Positions 1 through 11,624 of a stretch of 64,000 nt of DNA are shown in pieces. Position 1 is the stretch's first letter. Each line of letters begins with the position of its first letter. The position numbers and the translations under genes were made by a program. Origin of the DNA: DASRAU01 sp035638075 (GTDB lineage Bacteria; Acidobacteriota; Polarisedimenticolia; Gp22-AA2); assembly GCA_035638075.1 (NCBI GenBank), contig DASRAU010000010.1, forward strand, positions 3,116 through 67,115, written 5' to 3'. The notes below the pieces were generated by a model that was given only the letters and a program-made list of their open reading frames with translations, was not told where the DNA came from and did not search any database.

Positions 1-18
1 GGGTTCGAACGGCGTTGG

Positions 19-1023
19 TCATGACAGGACTTTGTCGGCGGGGCTCATGACGCCGCGGCCGCCACGGTTGAGGACGTGGGTGTAGATCATCGTCGTGCCG
101 ACGTCGCGGTGGCCGAGGAGCTCCTGGACGGTGCGGATGTCGTAGCCGTCCTCGAGCAGGTGCGTCGCGAACGAGTGGCGCAAGGTGTGGCACGACGCGG
201 GCTTGGTGAGACCGGAGCGGCGGACGGCGTCGCGGACGGTGCGTTGCATGACCGTCTCGTGCAGGTGGTGGCGGCGGCGCTCGCCGGTGGCCGTGTCCAC
301 GTAGGTCCGGCTCGCGGGGAAGACCCACTGCCAGCCCCACTCGCGGCCGGCGCTCGGGAACTTCAGCGCGAGCGCGTGCGGCAGCTCGACGCGGCCGGCT
401 CCGCGGGCCAGGTCCTGGGCGTGCTGCAGGCGCACGGTCTCGAGGTGGCGGCGCAGGGGATCGCGCACGGCGCGCGGCAGCATCGTGATGCGATCCTTCG
501 CTCCTTTCCCTGAGCGCACGGTGAGCTGGAGCGCGCCGGGCTCGACGTCCTTCACGCGCAGGCGCAGCGCTTCGAGGAGGCGCAGGCCCGAGCCGTAGAG
601 GAGCGCGGCGACGAGCCACGGCGTGCCGTGCAGGCGGCGCAGCAGCGCGGCGACTTCGTCGCGTGTCAGCACCACCGGCAGGCGGCGCGACGGCTTGGCG
701 CGCGCGACGTCCTGCACCCATCCGACGTCGAGCTGCAGGACGTCGCGGTAGAGAAAGAGGATGGCGCTCAGCGCCTGGCTCTGGGTGTTCGCGCTGACGC
801 GCCGCTCGGTCGCGAGCCACGTGAGGAAGCGCGCGACGTCGCGCTCGCCCAGGCTCGCCGGGTGGCGCTTGCCGTGGAACAACACGAAGCGGCGCACCCA
901 CGCGTGGTACGCCTCCTCGGTGCGGCGGCTGTAGTGGCGCACGCGCACTTCGTGGCTGACGCGTTCGAGCAGCCGCGGCCCCTCCGGCACACGCGCCGAG
1001 AGCGGATCCGGTTCGTGATCCAT
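19..1023 (-). CDS. intI: Integron-type tyrosine recombinase (IntI family)
   Basis: Site-specific tyrosine recombinase. The N-terminal SAM-like domain (about residues 20-105) is followed by the catalytic domain with the expected set: Arg in GSGLRLLEALRL, Lys in SGKGAKDR, HTLRH, the second His in LLGHRD and the Tyr nucleophile in TMIYTHV. Between Lys and the HxxR box lies the extra segment that separates IntI from XerC/D, here LKFPSAGREWGWQWVFPASR. I start at the ATG at 1023, preceded by AGAAGGA; an open frame runs upstream to 1140 but its residues look non-coding. Length 334 aa is normal for IntI. It stands alone: I see no attC repeats and no cassette array beside it, so it may be a remnant or an integrase working elsewhere. 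Confidence 0.9.
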   Translation of the reverse strand: MDHEPDPLSARVPEGPRLLERVSHEVRVRHYSRRTEEAYHAWVRRFVLFHGKRHPASLGERDVARFLTWLATERRVSANTQSQALSAILFLYRDVLQLDVGWVQDVARAKPSRRLPVVLTRDEVAALLRRLHGTPWLVAALLYGSGLRLLEALRLRVKDVEPGALQLTVRSGKGAKDRITMLPRAVRDPLRRHLETVRLQHAQDLARGAGRVELPHALALKFPSAGREWGWQWVFPASRTYVDTATGERRRHHLHETVMQRTVRDAVRRSGLTKPASCHTLRHSFATHLLEDGYDIRTVQELLGHRDVGTTMIYTHVLNRGGRGVMSPADKVLS

Positions 1024-1103
1024 CGTCGTCCTTCTTTCCGGGGCGGCGCTGGTGTCTGGCGGGGACGGCGGTGCGGGGGCGGTGGTGCGGATGATAGAGC
1101 AGA

Positions 1104-1129
1104 AGGGGCGGGGATCGCTCCCCGCCCCT
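1104..1129 (-). terminator. GC-rich hairpin downstream of the lipoprotein gene
   Basis: A perfect 11-bp stem (AGGGGCGGGGA and its complement) closes a TCGC loop. It lies about 80 bases past the stop of the minus-strand lipoprotein gene and before intI. There is only a short pyrimidine tract after it, so it may be a weak terminator or a pause hairpin. Confidence 0.45.
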
Positions 1130-1207
1130 CCGGAACTCAAAGGTGATGCGTGTTCGGTGACCTGCCAGGCGGCGCGATGAGACGGCGCCGCGGAACGGGT
1201 CTCCGGA

Positions 1208-1483
1208 TCAGTTGCCGGAGCCGTTGCCGCCGGCGGGGGCGGTGCCGCCCGCGGGAGCGGCAGCGGTGCCGGCCGGAGCGGCCTGGTCGGCCGGGGCCGC
1301 GGCCGGAGCGGCGGCGTCGGTCGGGGCGCCCGCGACTCCGGCGGCGTTGGCGTCCGGAGCGGCCGGTGCGGCCTCGCTCGTGGCGGTCGGAGCGGCCGGG
1401 GCCTCGGGGGCCTTCTGGCCGCCGCACGCGACGGCGAACAGGGCGAGCAGCGCGGCGCCTGCGATGAGAGTGTTCTTCGTCAT
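1208..1483 (-). CDS. Small Ala/Pro-rich lipoprotein
   Basis: A 91-aa protein with a type II signal sequence: a basic start (MTKN), a hydrophobic stretch and a lipobox ending AVAC-GGQ at about residues 18-21. The mature part is almost only Ala, Pro, Gly and acidic residues with no fold that I recognise. The start at 1483 is chosen because GGAGGG lies 7 bases upstream; an ATG 15 bases earlier overlaps that ribosome site. Function unknown; such low-complexity lipoproteins may be envelope spacers. A good promoter lies at 1591-1619. Confidence 0.7.
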   Translation of the reverse strand: MTKNTLIAGAALLALFAVACGGQKAPEAPAAPTATSEAAPAAPDANAAGVAGAPTDAAAPAAAPADQAAPAGTAAAPAGGTAPAGGNGSGN

Positions 1484-1590
1484 GAGACGTCCCTCCATAT
1501 TGAATGATGGGTCGATGAAGAAGACCCGGCTGGGCGTTGGATGATGCTCCGGCGCGTGCCGGGATCATGCCGGAGTCTTTGAGCCCGAGG

Positions 1591-1619
1591 ATGGTAGGTC
1601 ATCAATGGACCGGAGTCAA
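1591..1619 (-). promoter_or_regulatory. Sigma70-like promoter of the lipoprotein gene
   Basis: On the minus strand: TTGACT (1619-1614), 17-bp spacer, TACCAT (1596-1591). The transcript would carry a leader of about 100 bases containing a 7-bp inverted repeat (CTCCGGC at 1547-1553, GCCGGAG at 1569-1575). Confidence 0.6.
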
Positions 1620-1684
1620 CGAAAAATCCCCCGGAATTGACGTGGTCGAGAGACGCGCCTGCTGCGCTGTGGCGGCGCGCTAGA

Positions 1685-2731
1685 ATGCGGCGCGTGGATC
1701 GGATCGAAGAGTTTCTCGAGCATCTGCGGCTGGGGCGGAATGCTTCGCCGCTGACGGTGCGGTGCTATCGGACGGACCTGCGCGAGTTCGAGTCGTTCCT
1801 GCGCACGGGGCTGCGTGGGTCTGGGCGCGGGGGCGCGTACTCGGACGCGCCGGCGCCGGGGCGGGTGCCGAAGCTGACGGCGGCGGATGCGCTGATGGTG
1901 CGGGCGTACCTGGCGTTCCTGCACGAGCGCGGCGTGAGCCGGGCGACGGTGGCGCGCAAGCTGGCGGCGGTGCGCTCGTTCTATCGCGAGCTGGAGCGGC
2001 AGGGGGCGGTCACCGTCAACCCGGCGGCGCTCGTGGCGCCGCCGAAGCAGGAGAAGCGCCTGCCGCGGCCGATGTCGGAGCACGATGTGACGGCGCTCCT
2101 CGAGGCATCGTTCGGCGCGGAGCCGCTCGACCTTCGGGACCGGGCGCTCCTCGAGATGCTCTACGCGACCGGCTGCCGCGTCAGCGAGATCGTCGGCGCC
2201 GATCTGGGCGATCTCGAGCTGCCGCGCGCCGCGCGCCGCGCCATGGCCAGAGGCTCAGCCGCCCCCGGCGGCGCCGCGGTGGCCGCGGGCGCCGACAACG
2301 ACGGGATGCTGCGGGTGATGGGCAAGGGACGGAAGGAGCGGCTGGTGCCGGTCGGGAGCAAGGCGGTCGAGGCGCTGGCCGGCTACCTGCGCGAGCGTGC
2401 GTCCTTCGGCGCGGGGCGGCCGGTGCCGGAGCGCGATCGCGATGCGCTGTTCCTCAACGCGCGCGGCGGGCGGCTGACCGACCGGAGCGTGCGGCGCATT
2501 CTCGACGCGCGCCTGCGGGCGGCGGCGGTGCAGGCGCAGGTGTCGCCGCACGCGCTGCGGCACTCCTTCGCGACGCACATGCTCGACGCGGGCGCCGACC
2601 TGCGCACCATCCAGGAGCTGCTCGGCCACGCGTCGCTCTCGACGACGCAGCGCTACACCAAGGTCACGATGAAGCGCCTGGTCGAAGTCTACGAGCAGGC
2701 CTTCGCGCGCCCGAAGGCGGATGAGTCGTGA
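1685..2731 (+). CDS. xerC: XerC/XerD-like tyrosine recombinase
   Basis: Chromosome-dimer resolution type recombinase. The N-terminal domain (VDRIEEFLEHLRLGRNAS, then the helix around RATVARKLAAVRSFYRELE) is followed by a catalytic domain with Arg in ATGCRVSEIVGADL, Lys in GKGRKERLVP, HALRHSFATHML, LLGHAS and the Tyr in TTQRYTKV. It is 348 aa, longer than the usual 300, owing to low-complexity Ala/Gly/Arg insertions near residues 40-60 and 180-205. Starts are possible at ATG 1685 or GTG 1694. The 3' end overlaps the next gene by 11 bases. XerC is more likely than XerD from the fold order alone, but I cannot separate them with certainty. Confidence 0.88.
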   Translation: MRRVDRIEEFLEHLRLGRNASPLTVRCYRTDLREFESFLRTGLRGSGRGGAYSDAPAPGRVPKLTAADALMVRAYLAFLHERGVSRATVARKLAAVRSFYRELERQGAVTVNPAALVAPPKQEKRLPRPMSEHDVTALLEASFGAEPLDLRDRALLEMLYATGCRVSEIVGADLGDLELPRAARRAMARGSAAPGGAAVAAGADNDGMLRVMGKGRKERLVPVGSKAVEALAGYLRERASFGAGRPVPERDRDALFLNARGGRLTDRSVRRILDARLRAAAVQAQVSPHALRHSFATHMLDAGADLRTIQELLGHASLSTTQRYTKVTMKRLVEVYEQAFARPKADES

Positions 2732-3848
2732 GGCACGGACTGCGGGAGGGTCCGTCGTGACGCGGCGCACGGGGGGGACTTTGCGGCGCCGGCCGGGCAG
2801 CGGCACGAGCGGACGCGCGTCCGGTGGAGCACGAGGCGGTGGCGGCGGGCGCGTCATTCCGTGGAGCTCGGGGCGCAAGCGCGCCGGCGGGGGCGCAGCG
2901 GGCGCGGGCGGCGGCGACGGGGATGGCACCGGCCACGACGGGGAGAAGCGGGCCGGGGGATCCGGCACCGTCGGTGGCGCGGTCGATTTCCATCTCGCGT
3001 CGTGCATCGCGGCGGCGAAGGCGGCGGGGCGGGTGCTCCTCGAGCACTGGGGGCGGCGCGCGACGCTCGCGGTGAAGGAGAAGGGCCGCAACGACTTCGT
3101 CACCGTGGCCGACCGGCGCGCCGAAGAGGTCGTGCTTCGGCTGCTGCGCGCGCGCTTCCCCGACCACGCCATCGTCGCCGAGGAGTCCGCGTCCGAGAGC
3201 GGCGCGTCGGGCCGGGGATCGTCCGAGGGCGGAGCCGGTGGCCGCTCGGGTTCGCGGGCAACACGCGATGACCGGTCGGCGGCCGACGGTTACCGGTGGT
3301 TCGTCGATCCGCTGGATGGGACGACGAACTTCATCCATGGGGTGCCGTTGTTCGGCGTGTCGATCGGGCTGGCCGATGCGCAGGGCATGCGGGCGGCGGC
3401 GGTGTACGACCCGGTGCGCGACGAGATGTTCACGGCGGCGCGCGGGCAGGGGGCGCACCTGAACGGCACGCCGCTCCAGGTTGCAAGGCCGGGGAAGCTG
3501 GAGAGGTCGCTGCTCGTGACGGGCATCCCGTTCCGGTCCCTCGACCGGCTCGATGCCTACCTCGCGTCGTTCCGCGGTTTCATCCAGGAGGCGGGCGGGC
3601 TGCGGCGCGACGGGTCGGCGGCGCTCGACCTGGCGTACGTCGCGTGCGGGCGCTTCGACGGGTTCTGGGAGATGGGGCTGTCGTCGTGGGACGTCGCCGC
3701 CGGGTCGCTGCTCGTCACCGAGGCGGGGGGCGTCGTCACCGACTTCACCGGCCGCGGCGGCTACGTCGAGAGCGGCGACATCATCGCGTCGGCTCCCGAA
3801 ATCCATCCCGACATGCTGCGCGTCGTGCGCGCGGCCTACCGGAAGTAA
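2721..3848 (+). CDS. suhB: Inositol monophosphatase family protein (SuhB-like)
   Basis: Mg-dependent sugar/inositol phosphatase fold, 375 aa. The signature motifs are present: AEES (about residue 153), WFVDPLDGTTNFIHG (about 193-207) and WDVAAGSLLVTEAGG near residue 320. The family domain begins about residue 88 (AVDFHLASCIAAAKAAG). Everything before it is a Gly/Arg low-complexity stretch, and there is another short insertion after AEES. The ATG at 2721 overlaps the xerC stop, which suggests coupling, but the true start could lie further in; I see no well-placed internal ATG. Substrate cannot be told from sequence: inositol-1-phosphate, fructose-1,6-bisphosphate or PAP are all possible. Confidence 0.85.
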   Translation: MSREARTAGGSVVTRRTGGTLRRRPGSGTSGRASGGARGGGGGRVIPWSSGRKRAGGGAAGAGGGDGDGTGHDGEKRAGGSGTVGGAVDFHLASCIAAAKAAGRVLLEHWGRRATLAVKEKGRNDFVTVADRRAEEVVLRLLRARFPDHAIVAEESASESGASGRGSSEGGAGGRSGSRATRDDRSAADGYRWFVDPLDGTTNFIHGVPLFGVSIGLADAQGMRAAAVYDPVRDEMFTAARGQGAHLNGTPLQVARPGKLERSLLVTGIPFRSLDRLDAYLASFRGFIQEAGGLRRDGSAALDLAYVACGRFDGFWEMGLSSWDVAAGSLLVTEAGGVVTDFTGRGGYVESGDIIASAPEIHPDMLRVVRAAYRK

Positions 3849-3864
3849 CGCGCCGTCAGGCTTT

Positions 3865-3882
3865 GCGCGCGGGAACGCGCGC
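3865..3882. terminator. Hairpin between convergent suhB and pdxA
   Basis: Perfect 7-bp stem GCGCGCG / CGCGCGC closed by GGAA, sitting in the 37-base gap between two convergent genes. There is no U-tract on either side, so its terminator role is inferred mainly from position. Confidence 0.35.
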
Positions 3883-3885
3883 GGG

Positions 3886-5136
3886 TCAACGATGGACGCG
3901 GGGGGCGAGCCGGGCGGCCAACACCAGGGCTTCGATGAGGCTCGAGGGGTCGGCGGCGCCGGTGCCGGCGATGTCCCAGGCGGTGCCGTGATCGACGGAC
4001 GTCCGCAGGAACGGCAGGCCGATGGTCATGTTCACGGCCTGGCCGAACGAGGACGTCTTCACGGCGATGGTCGCCTGGTCGTGGTAGAGGGCCAGGACGC
4101 AATCGAACTCGCCGCGGGCGGTGCGGGTGAAGACGGTGTCGGCGGGATACGGGCCGCGGGCGTCGATGCCGGCTTCGCGCGCCGCATCGATGGCGGGCGC
4201 GATGATGCTGCGCTCCTCCTCGCCGAACATCCCTTCTTCCCCGGCGTGGGGGTTGAGGGCGGCGACGGCGATGCGCGGGTCGCCTCCGAACCAGCGGGCG
4301 TGCTCGACGTGCAGGAGCGCCAGGCGGTGGACGATCTCCTCCTGCGTCAGGTCGGCGATGGCGTCCTTGAGGGGCGCGTGCACCGACAGCAGGGCGGCCT
4401 TGAACTGCGGGGTGACGAAGAGCATCCCGGCTTCGTGCGGCTCCATGCCGCAGAGGTCGGCGAGCAACTCGGTGTGGCCGGGGTAGCGGATCGACGCGAG
4501 GCGCAGCGACGTCTTGCTGATCGGCGCGGTCACGAGCGCGGCGGCGTGGCCGGTGCGGATGAGGCCGACCCCCTGCTTGATGTACTTCACCGATGCGCGG
4601 CCGCCGGTGGCGCTCGGCGCGCGGTGCATGCCGTGCGCGTGCCCCGCCGCGAACCCGGCCTCGGCCTCGTCCTCGTCCTCGCCACCGTGCCCCGCGTGCG
4701 CGGCGGCGTGGAAGGCCGCGTCGGACTCGGTGCCGGGCTCGGGGTCGATGGCGCCCATGTCGTGGAAGGCGGGGCCCTCCTTCCAGTTCTCGATGACGAA
4801 CTCGGCGCCCTGCTTCGAGCCGATCTCGTCGAAGGCGGGGCGGGAGACTTCGGGCCAGGACTCCGGCTCGCCGATGTCGGGCCAGTCGGTGGCGTGCGCG
4901 ATGGATCCGGCCGCCTCGCGCGAGCCGGCGGCGCCGCGCGCGCCGTCGGCGTGGCGGGGTCCGGGGTCGGAGTCGGTGGTGCGCAGCAGCGCGGCTTCGC
5001 GCAGCAGGTGCTTGTGGTCGCCGATGAGGAGCGGGCGGCAGACCTCCAGCACCTCGGGGCGGACGACGGCCTTCAGGCAGATCTCGGGGCCGATGCCGAA
5101 GGGATCGCCGGTGGAGATCGCGAGGATCGGTTTCAG
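3886..5136 (-). CDS. pdxA: 4-hydroxythreonine-4-phosphate dehydrogenase
   Basis: Vitamin B6 biosynthesis (NAD-dependent oxidation of 4-hydroxythreonine-4-phosphate). Family landmarks: ISTGDPFGIGPE at the N-terminus, TAPISK, YPGHTELLA, NPHAGE.GMFG, GPYPADTVF and LYHDQATIAVK, with the metal-binding His residues in place. It is about 416 aa against the usual 330, because an acidic and His-rich segment of some 85 residues is inserted after the first Rossmann-like part (rich in E/D and HAGHGGEDEDE). No ATG, GTG or TTG precedes the conserved N-terminus; the best start is CTG at 5136, 9 bases after GAGG. A run of nine G at 5162-5170 lies just upstream, so a sequencing indel could hide a better start. 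Last gene of the atp-hfq train. Confidence 0.88.
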   Translation of the reverse strand: MKPILAISTGDPFGIGPEICLKAVVRPEVLEVCRPLLIGDHKHLLREAALLRTTDSDPGPRHADGARGAAGSREAAGSIAHATDWPDIGEPESWPEVSRPAFDEIGSKQGAEFVIENWKEGPAFHDMGAIDPEPGTESDAAFHAAAHAGHGGEDEDEAEAGFAAGHAHGMHRAPSATGGRASVKYIKQGVGLIRTGHAAALVTAPISKTSLRLASIRYPGHTELLADLCGMEPHEAGMLFVTPQFKAALLSVHAPLKDAIADLTQEEIVHRLALLHVEHARWFGGDPRIAVAALNPHAGEEGMFGEEERSIIAPAIDAAREAGIDARGPYPADTVFTRTARGEFDCVLALYHDQATIAVKTSSFGQAVNMTIGLPFLRTSVDHGTAWDIAGTGAADPSSLIEALVLAARLAPRVHR

Positions 5137-5183
5137 AGGGGCGCGCCTCGCCGGTGGTGACGGGGGGGGGATGTGCCGCGGGC

Positions 5184-5570
5184 TCAGGTGTTGTCCGAGC
5201 CGCGGCCCTCTTCCTCTTTGTACATGTACTTGATGCAGTCCTTCATCACCATGAGGTTGGGGGCGCCGACGCGGTTCACCTTGATGCAGGTGCGGTCGTA
5301 CCACTCGATGACGCCGCGCAGCACCTCGCCGTCCTTCATCACCACGACCATCGGCGTGCGCGAGTTCATCTGCTTGAGGTAGTAGAACGCCTCGGCGTTG
5401 GTCTGATCGGGCGGCGCCTGCTTGCGGCGGGGAGGACGCGGGCCGCCGAGCTGGCCCTTGAGCTCGGAGAGGTTCGGACGGATCAGGCGGCGGTGTCCCG
5501 CCCCTTCGTCCGACTTGCGATCCGCCGGCGGTGCGGGCGGAGCGATGTTGCCCGGTTCGTAACGTCGCAT
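5184..5570 (-). CDS. hfq: Hfq-like RNA chaperone with N-terminal extension
   Basis: Sm-fold RNA chaperone. The Sm core spans about residues 62-122: NAEAFYYLKQMNSRTPMVVV, then MKDGEVLRGVIEWYD (Sm1-like) and LMVMKDCIKYMYK (Sm2, the IKYMYK replacing YKHAI). It has a 60-residue Pro/Arg-rich extension in front of the core and a short acidic tail. Start at 5570, with GAGGAAG six bases upstream. Known Hfq proteins are hexamers that pair small RNAs with mRNAs. The divergent Sm2 means some caution is due about RNA-binding specificity. The gene follows a SurA-like gene on the same strand after a 213-base gap that could hold its own promoter. Confidence 0.82.
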   Translation of the reverse strand: MRRYEPGNIAPPAPPADRKSDEGAGHRRLIRPNLSELKGQLGGPRPPRRKQAPPDQTNAEAFYYLKQMNSRTPMVVVMKDGEVLRGVIEWYDRTCIKVNRVGAPNLMVMKDCIKYMYKEEEGRGSDNT

Positions 5571-5692
5571 GTGGCTTCCTCGCGGGCCGCGGCGCCCCAG
5601 CGCCGGGCCTCTCTTGTTTTCGGGGAACCCTGGGTCTGATTTCATCTCGTGGTGATGTCGGGCTCGGGGGTCGTCCGATTTGTTCCAACCAT

Positions 5693-5721
5693 ATCACAGC
5701 GCCACGGCGAATCACAGCGCC
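5693..5721. repeat. Direct repeat upstream of hfq
   Basis: The 11-mer ATCACAGCGCC occurs at 5693-5703 and 5711-5721, 18 bases apart, in the gap between hfq and the SurA-like gene. The position fits a regulator site, but nothing else supports that. The rest of 5571-5783 holds only the hairpin listed next. Confidence 0.4.
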
Positions 5722-5758
5722 GCACCGAAAACTCACCGCTCCGTCAGCCCGATTCGCG

Positions 5759-5778
5759 ACGGTGACCGCAGTCACCGT
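5759..5778 (-). terminator. Hairpin after the SurA-like gene
   Basis: Perfect 8-bp stem ACGGTGAC / GTCACCGT with a CGCA loop, five bases after the stop codon at 5784 on the minus strand. No U-tract follows, so it may attenuate rather than stop transcription into hfq. Confidence 0.4.
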
Positions 5779-5783
5779 CACGC

Positions 5784-6827
5784 TCAAGCGGCCGGCTTCG
5801 GGTTCTTGAGCGGCGAGACGACGAGGAGCGACTCGTACTTCGGCGCGACCTCGATGTAATTCTCTTTCCAGAGTTTTTTCAGGTAGAGGTCGAAACGCGG
5901 CCGGAATTTTTCCTCCCGCACCGCGTTGTAGAGCTCGTCTTTCACCTCGGGGAGCGTCTTGGTGACCGTCTCGGTGCGGGCCTCGAGCTTCAGGATGTGG
6001 AAGGCGCGGCCGCTGTCCACGGGTTCGCTGATCTGCCCGGGCTTGAGTCCCTGGGAGGCCTGCGCGAGGGAGGTGTTGAGGTCCTTCAGGGAGACCGGTC
6101 CGAGGATCCCCTCCACCTCGCGCGTGCCCCCTTCGGAGTACTGCTTCACCAGCTCGATGAAGTCGCCGCCGTCGCGCGCCTGCGCGGTGATGCCCTGGGC
6201 CCGCGACTGCGCCTCGTCGTGCGTGTCGGAGGTGTAGGGGACGACGATCTCGCGCAGCGTGACGGTGGCCGGCGTCTCCCACTTGGACCGGTGCGCGTCG
6301 TAGTAGGCCTGCTCCTCCGCGTCGCTGACGCTGATCTTGCGGCGCACGTCGTAGTTGATGATCTCGTTCGGCACCGCCAGGCGCATCAGGTGCTCCTCGA
6401 GCTCCTTGCGCGACATGTTCTGGTCCTTCAGGGCGGTCTCGAGCTCCTCGTCCGTGGTGATGTTCTGCTGCTTCTTGAAATCGTCGATGAGGCTGCCGCG
6501 GATGCGATCCATGTCGAAGATGGTCTCGGCCCGCTCGAGCAGCAGCGCCTCGGTGATGAGGTTGGCCAGGAGCGCATCGCGCTGCGCCTGCGCGTCGTCC
6601 TCGCTCGCCCCCTTCTGCTGATCGTTGAGGTACTGCTTGCGCAGCTCGTATTCCGTCTTCGTGATGATCCGGTTGTTCACCTTCGCGACGATCTCCTCGA
6701 TGATCGCCGCCCGCGCAAAGGATCCCACGGCCAGCACCGCGAACACCGCCGCCGCGGCGGACAGCACGACGCGTGCGCGTGGACGCGCGAAAGCGGGCGG
6801 TCGAACGGGAGGGACTCGAGTGGTCAC
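5784..6827 (-). CDS. SurA-like periplasmic peptidyl-prolyl isomerase/chaperone
   Basis: Exported chaperone for outer-membrane proteins. A hydrophobic signal region (VVLSAAAAVFAVLAVGSFARA) is followed by a SurA N-terminal type segment (EEIVAKVNNRIITKTEYEL and the EALLLERAE helix) and one parvulin-type domain (VTLREIVVPY ... SEGGTREVEGILGPV ... LKPGQISEPVDSGRAFHILKLE), about residues 180-290. SurA of E. coli has two parvulin domains; this one has a single domain. I start at the GTG at 6827, 11 bases after the stop of the upstream gene; earlier frame overlaps that gene. With the upstream lipoprotein and Mfd it forms one gene train. Confidence 0.8.
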   Translation of the reverse strand: MTTRVPPVRPPAFARPRARVVLSAAAAVFAVLAVGSFARAAIIEEIVAKVNNRIITKTEYELRKQYLNDQQKGASEDDAQAQRDALLANLITEALLLERAETIFDMDRIRGSLIDDFKKQQNITTDEELETALKDQNMSRKELEEHLMRLAVPNEIINYDVRRKISVSDAEEQAYYDAHRSKWETPATVTLREIVVPYTSDTHDEAQSRAQGITAQARDGGDFIELVKQYSEGGTREVEGILGPVSLKDLNTSLAQASQGLKPGQISEPVDSGRAFHILKLEARTETVTKTLPEVKDELYNAVREEKFRPRFDLYLKKLWKENYIEVAPKYESLLVVSPLKNPKPAA

Positions 6828-6837
6828 GGGGGAAAGC

Positions 6838-8070
6838 TCAGCTCTGGAATTCGCCGACGTAGCGGAATGGGAGCAGGGCGCGGTGCACACGGACTTCGGT
6901 CTTCTCCTTCAGGTCGCCGATGTAGCGCTCCATCACCTGGTCGGCCTTCTGCCGGAACAGCTCCGACTCGACGCGGCGCCGGGCCTCGGCGGCGTCGGAC
7001 GGGGCCGCCTCGACTCGCCTGTCGAGCTTCAAGAGGACGAACATCTTCGACTGCTCCACCACGGGACTGACTTCCCCCGGCTTCAGGGCCGCGACCGCCG
7101 TGCGCAGATCCTCCGGCAGGTCCTGCTCGTCGTAGGCGCGCGGCGCGCCCTTGTCGGGCGCCCCCGATTTGGCCCTGGCAACCTCCTCGAACTTCGCCGG
7201 CTCCGCCAGGATCAACCGCCGGACCTCCTCGGCGGCGTTCTTATCTTCAAGCAGAATCTGCCGCAGGACCACCTTGCTCGTGGAGGGCGCCGCCTCGGGG
7301 TGCTTCTTCAGCATGTCGTCCACCTCCCCCGGCGCCACCTTGATGGTCTTGAGGACCGCCTTCTCCTTCACCTTCTGGACGAGGAGGCCGTCCTTCACCC
7401 GGGCGCGGAAGGCGGCCTTGCCGTCGGGCGTGCCGACGTCCACGTCGTCCTCCGAGACGCCCAGCTCCTTGAGGTAGGCGTCCACCTCGGCGTCGGAGAC
7501 GGCGACCTCGAGCCGCTCGGCCTCCTTCAGCAGGAGCTGCTCCTCGAGGAACTGGTCGAGCAGGCGCGACTTGAACGCGTCCACCTGGTCGCCTTCTCCC
7601 GTGTCTTCGCCCGCGTTGTCGTTCAGGTACCGCTCGAACGCCCGGTAGGTGATCTTCTTGTCCCCCACCGTCGCGACCGCCGCCCCCTGGTCGCCCCTGG
7701 CGACCGCGCCCGGCCCCTGCGCGTCCGGCGAGTCGCCCGCTCCAGAGCCCCCCGCCGCGCCCGCCTGCGCGCCGCCCGCCGGAGCGGACGCCGAATCCCC
7801 CGTCTTCCCCGCCTTGGAGCACGACAGACCCGCGAAAGCGGTCACCGTAATCAGGGCAAGCGCGAGAAGAGTGGTCTGGTTCGTCTTGCGGTGATGTGGC
7901 CGGGCCCGCAGCGACAGGTCCGCAGGGACGTCTCGCAGCCCGGCGTTGTCAGGACCCCGAGGCGCCAGCCGAGGGCCGCCGGGCGAGAGTCGAGTCGCGG
8001 CGCGCCCGGCGGGCCTGCCGCTGCGGGCCCGGCCTCGTGGGCGTAGCTCGAAGAAGCCCTTGCTTTTCAT
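6838..8070 (-). CDS. Parvulin-type peptidyl-prolyl isomerase lipoprotein
   Basis: PrsA/SurA-like folding factor. After a lipobox-like AGLSC at about residues 80-84 there is a Gly/Ala linker, a SurA-N-like helical part (AVATVGDKKITYRAFERYL ... FLEEQLLLKEAERLEV) and a parvulin-like domain (VVLRQILLED ... LPEDLRTAVAALKPGEVSPV ... MFVLLKLDRR). The odd point is the start. The only ATG (8070) puts about 60 basic, low-complexity residues ahead of the signal sequence, and no ATG, GTG or TTG lies close to it. Either a rare start is used near 7890 or the leader is unusually long. It sits 20 bases after mfd and 10 before the SurA-like gene. Confidence 0.75.
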   Translation of the reverse strand: MKSKGFFELRPRGRARSGRPAGRAATRLSPGGPRLAPRGPDNAGLRDVPADLSLRARPHHRKTNQTTLLALALITVTAFAGLSCSKAGKTGDSASAPAGGAQAGAAGGSGAGDSPDAQGPGAVARGDQGAAVATVGDKKITYRAFERYLNDNAGEDTGEGDQVDAFKSRLLDQFLEEQLLLKEAERLEVAVSDAEVDAYLKELGVSEDDVDVGTPDGKAAFRARVKDGLLVQKVKEKAVLKTIKVAPGEVDDMLKKHPEAAPSTSKVVLRQILLEDKNAAEEVRRLILAEPAKFEEVARAKSGAPDKGAPRAYDEQDLPEDLRTAVAALKPGEVSPVVEQSKMFVLLKLDRRVEAAPSDAAEARRRVESELFRQKADQVMERYIGDLKEKTEVRVHRALLPFRYVGEFQS

Positions 8071-8090
8071 TCGTGTGTTCCCCGCCCTGC

Positions 8091-11620
<3,530 letters not shown>

Positions 11621-11624
<4 letters not shown>

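Noticed and set aside
1..18. GGGTTCGAAC at the window edge resembles a tRNA T-loop
   Set aside because: Only 18 bases are available, the bases after the loop do not pair with those before it, and no acceptor stem is visible.
1024..1700. attI or attC sites beside the integrase
   Set aside because: One lone GTTRRRY-type heptamer at 1536-1542 without a partner; not a site by itself.
5137..5183. Frameshift at the G9 run (5162-5170) joining pdxA to more upstream coding
   Set aside because: The conserved PdxA N-terminus already begins after it and neither shifted frame gives family residues upstream; kept only as a caution on the start.
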